From assembly GCA_016649925.1 (NCBI GenBank), contig JAENWO010000039.1, positions 1 through 11,804 on the forward strand: DNA of 11,804 nt. Direction: 5' to 3'. A program made the position numbers and the translations under genes. The stretch comes from Actinomycetales bacterium (lineage in GTDB: Bacteria; Actinomycetota; Actinomycetes; Actinomycetales; Beutenbergiaceae). The notes under the pieces are model-generated. The model saw only the letters and a list, made by a program, of their open reading frames with translations. It had not been told where the DNA came from and did not search any database. Shown in pieces: positions 6,793 through 11,804 of the stretch. Each line of letters opens with the position of its first letter. The first letter of the stretch is position 1.

Positions 6793-8429
6793 TGCGCATC
6801 CTCGAGGCCGTCCTCTCCGTGACGTCTCACCTTGAGCTTCCCGACGTGCTCCAAAACTTCGTCCAGGTGGCGGCGCAGCTGACCGGCGCCCAGTACGCGG
6901 CGATCGGCGTGCTGGACGCCAGCGGCGCCACCGAGACCTTCGTCCACACCGGCATGCCTCCCGGCCTGGAGGACTCCCTCGACCAGCCCCACGGCCGCGG
7001 TGTCCTCTCCGCGATCCCGGTCGACGACTGCCTCATCCTCGACGACCTCACCACCCACCCGCTGTTCGGTGGGTTCCCCGCCGGCCACCCGCCGATGCAC
7101 ACGTTCCTCGGCGTCCCGGTGCGCATCTCGGACCAGGTGTACGGGCGGCTGTACCTCGCCGAGAAGGAGGGCGGCTTCACTCCCAAGGACGCCCAGGCCA
7201 TCCGGGTGCTCGCCGCCGCTGCCGCCATCGCCGTGCAGAACTCCCAGCTCTACGACGCCGCCCGCACGCGGGAGCGCTGGCTGCAGGTGGGCCAGGAGAT
7301 CACCACCGCGATGCTCGAGGACACCGACGTCGAGGACGCCCTGGCCCTCATCGCCTCCCGGATCCGGCAGGTCGCGGCCGCCGACACAGCCGTCATCGTC
7401 CTGCCCGGACTGGGTGACCAGTGGGTCATCGAGTTCGCCGACGGCGACCCGGTCGGGGACCTCGTGGGGATCGTCATGCCGCCGAGCGGACGCGCGATGA
7501 CCGTACTCGCCGAGGGCACCGGCATCATTCTCGACTCGTTCGCCCGCGCCCGGACCCTGCGGGTGCCGCAGTTCGGCCGCTACGGACCGTCGCTGTACGC
7601 CCCCCTCGTGGCCGACGGTCAGGGGATGGGCGTGATCATCCTGCTGCGGAACAAGCAGGCGCCGGAGTTCACCGAGAACGAGTTGACCATCGCCGAGTCC
7701 ATCGCCCGGCAGGCAGCCCTCGCCCTCAAGCTCTCCGAGGCGCGGCAGGCGAAGGACCTCGCCTTACTCGTCGAGGAGCGGGCCCGGATCGGCCGCGACC
7801 TGCACGACCTCGCGATCCAGCAGCTCTTCGCGACCGGCCTTCAGCTCTCCCGGGCGCGCGAGCAGGCGGCGCCGGAGGACTCCCAGCTCGCCGCCGTCCT
7901 GGGCACCGCGCTGGACGGGGTGGACGACAGCGTGCGGCAGATCCGCGCGATCGTGCACTCGCTCCGGCCGGAGAACGAGAACGCTCCCCTCGTGGAGCGC
8001 CTGCAGCGGGAGACCTCGCTCGCCCGGACGGGCCTCGGGTTCGCCCCCTCGCTAATCATCGAGGCGCCGGATCGGAACACCGGTGTGCCGACCGACGAGG
8101 GGACCGTGGCCGACGACATCGACGCCCGGATCGACGCCGACCTCGCCGACGACATCGTGGCCGTGGTGCGTGAGGGGCTGGCCAACGCGGCCCGGCACGC
8201 GCGGGCCGCCTCGGTGCACGTGCGCCTCGGGCTCAACACCAAGACGGTGTCCGTGCAGGTCGAGGACGACGGCGTCGGGATCGACCCACGACGCTCGCGC
8301 AGCTCCGGACTGGACAACCTCGGTGCGCGGGCCCGCCGCCACGGCGGTGACTTCGCCCTCGCGCGCCCCCCGGACCACGGCGGCAGCCTGCTCACCTGGA
8401 CCGCGCGGCTGCACGAGGTCGAGAGCTAG
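6789..8429 (+). CDS. DevS/DosT-like GAF-GAF sensor histidine kinase
   Basis: Predicted cytoplasmic kinase that senses O2, NO or CO, or redox state, and phosphorylates a DevR/NarL-type regulator. It has 546 residues from GTG 6789 (GGAG 6 nt upstream). ATG 6792 is the adjacent alternative. GAF-A spans about 10-155, GAF-B about 170-320. The HisKA_3 domain has DLHDLAIQQLF with phospho-acceptor His339 and the Asp340-x-x-x-Gln344 phosphatase motif. The HATPase domain has Asn466 in EGLANAARHA and DGVG (494-497). From memory of M. tuberculosis DevS, GHPPMHTFLGVPV aligns with the heme-ligand region, so His100 would match His149 and Tyr122 (in GRLYLAEK) would match Tyr171. The position of DevS Glu87 is Gly40, as in DosT. 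The roughly 48-residue N-terminal coiled coil of DevS is absent. I see no transmembrane segment. It follows cydC in the same direction and is probably co-transcribed. Heme binding is inferred. Confidence 0.9.
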   Translation: MMRILEAVLSVTSHLELPDVLQNFVQVAAQLTGAQYAAIGVLDASGATETFVHTGMPPGLEDSLDQPHGRGVLSAIPVDDCLILDDLTTHPLFGGFPAGHPPMHTFLGVPVRISDQVYGRLYLAEKEGGFTPKDAQAIRVLAAAAAIAVQNSQLYDAARTRERWLQVGQEITTAMLEDTDVEDALALIASRIRQVAAADTAVIVLPGLGDQWVIEFADGDPVGDLVGIVMPPSGRAMTVLAEGTGIILDSFARARTLRVPQFGRYGPSLYAPLVADGQGMGVIILLRNKQAPEFTENELTIAESIARQAALALKLSEARQAKDLALLVEERARIGRDLHDLAIQQLFATGLQLSRAREQAAPEDSQLAAVLGTALDGVDDSVRQIRAIVHSLRPENENAPLVERLQRETSLARTGLGFAPSLIIEAPDRNTGVPTDEGTVADDIDARIDADLADDIVAVVREGLANAARHARAASVHVRLGLNTKTVSVQVEDDGVGIDPRRSRSSGLDNLGARARRHGGDFALARPPDHGGSLLTWTARLHEVES

Positions 8430-9793
8430 GAGCCGGCGCCCAGCCGACGCAGGAAGAGTGCCTCGCCGAGCGCGATGTGCTCGATCTCGCTCGGGTCCAC
8501 GCTCTCGTTCGGTGCGTGCATCCGGCTCGCCGGCTCGGCGACACCGAGCATCACGATCGAGGCTCCGGGCTGCACCCGGGACAGGGTGGAGGTCAGCGGG
8601 ATCGACCCGCCTTGGCCGGAGGTCACGGTCTCGGCGCCGAACGCGTCCGCGAGCGCCTCGTGCAGCGCCGCGAACTCGGGCGTGTCGGTGCGGGCCTTGA
8701 ACGGCTGACCCGTGCCGCCCGTCTCGACCGTCACCCGGACGCCCCAGGGAGCCACCGCGTGGACGTGCTCGACGAGGGCGCGCTGGGCGTCGTCCGCGTC
8801 CGTGCCCGGGGGCACCCGCAGGTTCAGCCGGGCAGAGGCGCGCGGCTGGATGGCGGCGACGGAGCCGACCACGGGGGGCGCGTCGATCCCCAGCACGGTC
8901 AGTGCCGGCCTCGCCCACACGGCGTCCGCCACGGTGCCCGAGCCGATCACCACCGCGCCGTCGACGATGCCCGCGTCGCGGCGGAACTGCTCAGCGTCGT
9001 ACGGCGATCCGTCCCACGTCCCGCTGGCGTCGAGGCCGCGGACCGTGGTGTTGCCCTCGGCGTCTCGCAGGCTCGCGAGGATCGCGATCAGGGCGGCGAG
9101 GGCATCGGGAGCCGCACCGCCGAACGCCCCGGAGTGCAGCTCACCGGCGAGGGACTCGACGTGCACGACGACGTCGCTCACGCCCCGCAGGGAGACGGTC
9201 AGGGTGGGCACGCCGACCGCGACGTTGCCGGTGTCCTGGATGAGGATGACGTCGGCCGCGAACTCCTCGGGGTTGGCCTCGACGTAGCGCTCCAACCCCC
9301 CGGTGCCCTGTTCCTCCGAGCCCTCCACGACGACGGTGAGCGAGATGGGGTACTCCCCGTCCGCGCGCAGGGCACGCAACGCGGTGAGGTGGGCGAGGAT
9401 GTTGCCCTTGCAGTCGGCGGCGCCGCGGCCGTAGAGACGACCGCCGCGCTCGGTGAGCGTGAACGGCGGCGTGGCCCACGCCTCGGTGTTGCTGGCCGGC
9501 TGCACGTCGTAGTGGGCGTAGAGCAGGACGCGCGGTGCGCCGTCGGGCCCGTCGTGGTGGGCGATGACCGCGTCGGTGCCGTCCGGCGTGGGCACGAGTG
9601 CGGCGTCGGACAGTCCGACGTCGACGAGGGCGTCCCGCACCCACTCCGCCGCGAGACGGCACTGCGCCGGGACCTCGACGGCAGGATCGGCGACCGACCG
9701 GTACGCCACGAGCTCGGCGAGGTCCGCCACAGCCTGCGGCATCAGCTCGGCCACCCGCCGGGGCAGGTGCCGCTCGGCCTCAGCCAGGCTCAC
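8426..9793 (-). CDS. M20-family metallopeptidase, CNDP-like dipeptidase
   Basis: Predicted cytosolic di-zinc dipeptidase of the M20 (ArgE/DapE/ACY1/CPG2) superfamily, most like carnosinase-type dipeptidases. With the GTG start at 9793 it has 455 residues, close to the usual length. I prefer this start because it overlaps the upstream regulator's stop as GTGA and has GAGGGG 9 nt upstream. An ATG at 9856 would add 21 unlikely residues. Metal and catalytic residues are His94 and Asp96 in YAHYDVQP, Asp127 in GRGAADCKGN (the usual second Asp is Cys128), Glu160/Glu161 in EGSEEQG, Asp187 in QDTG, and His426 in MHAPNES. The dimerisation lid domain sits in the middle (about 195-320). There is no signal peptide. 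Its stop shares CTAG with the kinase stop. The substrate is unknown. Confidence 0.92.
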   Translation of the reverse strand: MSLAEAERHLPRRVAELMPQAVADLAELVAYRSVADPAVEVPAQCRLAAEWVRDALVDVGLSDAALVPTPDGTDAVIAHHDGPDGAPRVLLYAHYDVQPASNTEAWATPPFTLTERGGRLYGRGAADCKGNILAHLTALRALRADGEYPISLTVVVEGSEEQGTGGLERYVEANPEEFAADVILIQDTGNVAVGVPTLTVSLRGVSDVVVHVESLAGELHSGAFGGAAPDALAALIAILASLRDAEGNTTVRGLDASGTWDGSPYDAEQFRRDAGIVDGAVVIGSGTVADAVWARPALTVLGIDAPPVVGSVAAIQPRASARLNLRVPPGTDADDAQRALVEHVHAVAPWGVRVTVETGGTGQPFKARTDTPEFAALHEALADAFGAETVTSGQGGSIPLTSTLSRVQPGASIVMLGVAEPASRMHAPNESVDPSEIEHIALGEALFLRRLGAGS

Positions 9794-10452
9794 GTCCACG
9801 GGCCCCTCGACGGCTCGGTGGGACGCCAGCGGCCCCCCCGGTTGCCCGCCACCCATGCGGCGACCTGGGTGCGCCGCTGCAGGCCCATCTTCGCCAGGAG
9901 CGAGGTGATGTGGTTCTTCACGGTCTTCTCCGCGACGCCGAGCCGTTCGGCGATCTCCCGGTTGGAGAGACCCTCACCGATGAGGTCGAGCACCCTCAGC
10001 TCGCTGCGGGTCAGGTCCGCGGTGGGGTCGGCTTTGGCGCCCTGGCGACGGGTGACGGTGCGCTCGTCGAGCAGGGCGCGTCCGGCGGCCACGGCGCGCA
10101 CGACCTCGGCGATCTCCGCGCCGCGCACGGTCTTCAGGACGAAGGCCTTGGCACCGGCGGCCAGCGCGGCGGCGACGGCGTCGTCGTCGTCGAAGGAGGT
10201 CAGGACCACGCAGTTCGTGTCCGGAAGCAACTCACGAGTACGGGTGATGATGTCGATGCCCGTGCCGTCCGGCAGCTGGAGGTCGACGAGCAGCACGGCG
10301 GGTCGCACCAGCGGGATGCGACGCATCGCCTCGGCCACCGAGCCCGCCTCCCCCACCACGGTGAGACCCTCGGCACGCTCGATCACCTCGGCGATACCGC
10401 GCCGGACGACTTCGTGGTCATCCACGATCATGACGGGAATCGGCTCGGACAT
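9790..10452 (-). CDS. DevR/DosR-like NarL-family response regulator
   Basis: Two-component transcription regulator of 220 residues. The receiver domain (about 5-122) has the acid pocket Asp11/Asp12, phospho-acceptor Asp57 in LLVDLQLPDG, Thr85 and Lys107. The LuxR-type HTH (about 145-202) has LTRSELRVLDLIGEGLSNREIA and then AEKTVKNHITSLLAKMG. Its receiver starts MIVDDHEVVRRG and contains VVGEAGSVAEAM, both strikingly DevR-like. Lys176, Lys179 and Asn180 match the DevR residues that contact DNA. I chose ATG 10452 over TTG 10458, since the former may be read from a leaderless mRNA (see 10460-10465). The stop overlaps the peptidase GTG by four bases. The natural partner kinase is probably the one at 6789-8429, the only kinase in the window, although the two are on opposite strands. 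Confidence 0.92.
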   Translation of the reverse strand: MSEPIPVMIVDDHEVVRRGIAEVIERAEGLTVVGEAGSVAEAMRRIPLVRPAVLLVDLQLPDGTGIDIITRTRELLPDTNCVVLTSFDDDDAVAAALAAGAKAFVLKTVRGAEIAEVVRAVAAGRALLDERTVTRRQGAKADPTADLTRSELRVLDLIGEGLSNREIAERLGVAEKTVKNHITSLLAKMGLQRRTQVAAWVAGNRGGRWRPTEPSRGPWT

Positions 10453-10459
10453 GCGCAAG

Positions 10460-10465
10460 AGCCTA
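10460..10465 (-). promoter_or_regulatory. Candidate -10 (TAGGCT) for a leaderless regulator-peptidase transcript
   Basis: On the minus strand TAGGCT (TANNNT pattern) ends exactly 7 nt before the regulator ATG at 10452, the spacing expected when transcription starts at the A of the start codon. The lack of a good Shine-Dalgarno sequence before this ATG agrees with a leaderless message, which is common in actinobacteria. I see no clear -35, so confidence is modest. Confidence 0.35.
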
Positions 10466-10561
10466 GTAGTTCGCGCCCGGCTCGGCGGGCGATGACCGGT
10501 CCGCAGCCTTTTTCCCGCTCGCCCAGCTCGTCACCCCGCCACGAACTCGCCGGTTTCCACC

Positions 10562-10590
10562 GACGATCTCACCGGGAAATGACGATCTCA
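10562..10590. repeat. Pair of 10-bp direct repeats (GACGATCTCA) upstream of the regulator gene
   Basis: GACGATCTCA occurs at 10562-10571 and again at 10581-10590, a period of 19 bp with CCGGGAAAT between. The second copy runs into the first unit of the 14-bp array. It could be a paired binding site on one DNA face or a remnant of local duplication. Confidence 0.5.
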
Positions 10591-10656
10591 GGAGGTGGGC
10601 CTCAGGAGGTGAGCCTCAGGAGGCGGGCCTCAGGAGGCGGGCCTCAGGAGGCGGGC
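10587..10656. repeat. Five tandem 14-bp repeats between lacI-type gene and response regulator gene
   Basis: Five uninterrupted copies of CTCAGGAGGYGRGC (units start at 10587, 10601, 10615, 10629, 10643). The last three are identical, and the array ends at the base before the repressor's stop codon. Each junction gives GCCTC-AG-GAGGC, a small dyad. On the plus strand every unit contains AGGAGG. In the minus-strand transcript, which is how both neighbouring genes are read, every unit contains CCUCCU, identical to the anti-Shine-Dalgarno core of 16S rRNA. The rest of this 204-bp gap (10453-10656) holds the direct repeats and the candidate -10 and no gene. I see no clear terminator. Confidence 0.9.
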
Positions 10657-11718
10657 TCAGCTGACGGGTGCCTGTGCCGTCGAGCGGCGGACCTGCAGCT
10701 CGACGGGGAGCACCCTCGCCGCCGTGACCCCGCCTCCGCGCCGGGCAGCATCCGCCGGACCGGCACCGCCAGAGCGACCGCGACCGCCACCGCTAGCACC
10801 GTCCCGACCGGCACCGTCCCGACCGCCGAGCAGCAGCTCGACCGCCACCGCGCCCATGCGCTGCGCGGGCACGGCCACCGTGGTCAGCGCCGGGGCGAGC
10901 AGACGTGCGACCGGGACGTCGTCGAACCCGACCACGCTGATCCTCCCGGGGACGTCGACGCCACGCTCCGCGAGCCGGCCCAACACGCCGAGCGCGAGCT
11001 GGTCGTTGAAGGCGAGCACAGCGCTCGCGCCGGAGGCGAGCGCCAGGTCGGCCGCGGCGAGCCCGCCGGCCTGCCCGGGCCGGAACGCCCCGAGGTCGAC
11101 GATCTCCACGTCCCTGCCGGCGGCAGCGGTGGCGAGGCCCGAACGGCGGACGGCGTCGGACCACGAGGTCGCAGGGCCGCCGGCGTAGGCGATCCGCCGG
11201 TGCCCGAGGGCGAGCAGGTGGCTCAGTGCCTGGCGCATGCCGTCAGCGTTGTCCCCCACGACGGCGGGGATGTCACCGAGCATGCGGTTGACGAGGACGA
11301 TCGAGGTCCGCTCAGCCAGCCGGAGGAGGTCCTCGTCGCTCGATCGCGGCGAGGCGAGGATCATCCGGTCGACGACGGCCGCGAGCTGAGCGAGGACCTC
11401 TCGCTCGCGGGACACATCCTCGTCGGTGTCGGCGATCACGGCGGTGAGACCCTCCGTGCGCACCCGGTTCTGCATGCCCTTCGTGACCGAGGAGTAGAAC
11501 GAGTTCTCCAGGTCCGGGACCACCAACCCGATCGACTGGCCTTGACCGGTGACCAGCTGGCGGGCGGCCCGGTTCGGTTCGTAGCCGAGCTCCACGGACA
11601 CCCGGCGGACGCGGTCCCGGGTGTTTGGTGCTACCACGGCGGAACCGGCCAGCGCCCGCGAGACCGTCGAGATCGACACGCCGGCAGCCCTGGCAACGTC
11701 GTGGATCGTCGTCGTCAT
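10657..11718 (-). CDS. LacI-family transcriptional repressor
   Basis: Predicted sugar-responsive DNA-binding repressor of 353 residues. I chose ATG 11718 because AGGAGGG lies about 5 nt upstream and the HTH then begins at once. An upstream ATG at 11751 would add 11 residues. The N-terminal HTH reads TTIHDVARAAGVSISTVSRAL (residues 2-23, split here by text only), followed by the hinge GYEPNRAARQLVTGQ and a periplasmic-binding-protein-like effector domain beginning SIGLVVPDLENSFYSSV. The motif ISVVGFDDVPVARLLAPALTTV-like region marks the C-terminal subdomain. Between VELLLG and VLPVELQVRRST the protein carries an insertion of about 35 residues rich in Gly, Arg, Asp and Ala (about 298-335), longer than the usual few residues, and including a duplicated GRDGA. 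The effector and target are unknown. A divergent promoter at the window edge suggests that the target is next door. Confidence 0.92.
   Translation of the reverse strand: MTTTIHDVARAAGVSISTVSRALAGSAVVAPNTRDRVRRVSVELGYEPNRAARQLVTGQGQSIGLVVPDLENSFYSSVTKGMQNRVRTEGLTAVIADTDEDVSREREVLAQLAAVVDRMILASPRSSDEDLLRLAERTSIVLVNRMLGDIPAVVGDNADGMRQALSHLLALGHRRIAYAGGPATSWSDAVRRSGLATAAAGRDVEIVDLGAFRPGQAGGLAAADLALASGASAVLAFNDQLALGVLGRLAERGVDVPGRISVVGFDDVPVARLLAPALTTVAVPAQRMGAVAVELLLGGRDGAGRDGASGGGRGRSGGAGPADAARRGGGVTAARVLPVELQVRRSTAQAPVS
10796..10825 (-). repeat. Tandem 15-bp duplication inside the lacI-type gene
   Basis: GCACCGTCCCGACCG is present twice in direct succession. On the coding strand it produces the pentapeptide GRDGA repeated in the Gly/Arg-rich insertion near the C-terminus of the repressor. 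It is in frame and apparently tolerated. Confidence 0.9.
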
Positions 11719-11753
11719 CTCAACCCTCCTCAGGGCAGCATCCAAGCACATCT

Positions 11754-11767
11754 CACAAACGTTTTCA
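11754..11767. promoter_or_regulatory. LacI-type operator candidate upstream of the repressor
   Basis: The centre AAACGTTT (11757-11764) is a perfect 8-bp palindrome. Read on the minus strand the 14-mer is TGAAAACGTTTGTG, matching the general LacI-family pattern TGNAANCGNTTNCA in the left half and core and missing in the last two bases. It overlaps a possible minus-strand -10 (TATGAA, 11769-11764) for the repressor gene, consistent with autoregulation. It lies about 10 bp upstream of the rightward promoter at 11774-11802. Confidence 0.5.
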
Positions 11768-11773
11768 TAGTTC

Positions 11774-11802
11774 TTGTCGGCTCTTCTTGCGCCTGATACG
11801 GT
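11774..11802 (+). promoter_or_regulatory. Rightward promoter leaving the window
   Basis: TTGTCG (11774-11779) and TACGGT (11797-11802) are separated by exactly 17 bp and point right, away from the repressor gene. This suggests a divergently transcribed gene just beyond the window, plausibly the repressor's target such as sugar uptake or glycoside hydrolysis. That gene is not visible. Confidence 0.4.
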
Positions 11803-11804
11803 CA

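Noticed and set aside
9794..9856. Extension of the M20 peptidase to ATG 9856
   Set aside because: It would add 21 Gly/Pro-rich residues overlapping the regulator. GTG 9793 has the coupling overlap and GAGGGG upstream.
8477..10495. A 672-codon plus-strand frame opposite the peptidase and regulator
   Set aside because: Shadow of two well-supported minus-strand genes. No recognisable domain.
10555..10580. TTTCC...GGAAA stem as a terminator for the repressor gene
   Set aside because: Only a 5-bp stem with a long loop and no U-run on the minus strand. The T-run at about 10508-10513 is on the wrong strand for this transcript.
10587..10656. CRISPR array
   Set aside because: The 14-bp units are contiguous with no spacers and are far too short for CRISPR repeats.
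9598..11796. A 732-codon plus-strand frame opposite the regulator and the LacI-type gene
   Set aside because: Antisense shadow that also crosses the 14-bp repeat array. No protein family visible.

Overview
The window looks like chromosomal DNA of a high-GC actinobacterium, most likely in the order Micrococcales. The evidence is strong G/C bias at third codon positions, several GTG starts, four-base GTGA/ATGA gene overlaps, a short-Q-loop CydA, and DevR/DevS-type regulators. The genus cannot be fixed from the sequence alone. There are eight confident genes, one of them cut by the left edge, plus one possible 18-codon mini-ORF.

Left edge (1-696): the start of a leftward gene with a disordered Ala/Gln-rich N-terminus (RNase E/G is a guess), then about 430 bp of intergenic DNA. 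This gap holds two adjacent operator-like dyads: a perfect 15-bp palindrome at 591-605, and GGGACC-AA-GGTCCC at 611-624, which resembles the core of the mycobacterial DevR/DosR box. A TANNNT -10 hexamer (648-653) lies downstream of them, ahead of cydA.

Centre (697-8429, plus strand): a complete cydABDC operon. cydA and cydB encode the two subunits of cytochrome bd quinol oxidase. cydD and cydC encode the heterodimeric ABC transporter needed for its assembly. It is followed, through an 18-codon mini-ORF overlapping both neighbours, by a GAF-GAF-HisKA_3-HATPase sensor kinase. In its first GAF domain, the residues matching the heme ligand His149 and distal Tyr171 of M. tuberculosis DevS are present. 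The position matching DevS Glu87 is Gly, as in DosT.

Right part (8426-11718, minus strand): an M20 dipeptidase-like metallopeptidase converges on the kinase, their stop codons sharing a single CTAG. Translationally coupled upstream of it is a DevR/NarL-type response regulator whose recognition helix keeps the Lys-x-x-Lys-Asn pattern used by DevR to contact DNA. Further upstream is a LacI-family repressor followed by five copies of a 14-bp repeat. At the right edge are a LacI-type palindrome and a promoter firing rightward out of the window.

Taken together, the regulators, the oxidase and the DevR-like box upstream of cydA suggest a local oxygen/NO/CO-sensing circuit. In this model the kinase reads gas through heme and phosphorylates the regulator, which then activates the high-affinity oxidase operon that also carries the kinase gene. 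The gene calls are well supported. The heme binding, the kinase-regulator pairing and the operator are inferences. Several in-frame micro-duplications (in cydC, the mini-ORF and lacI) and the 14-bp array suggest frequent short tandem duplication in this region.
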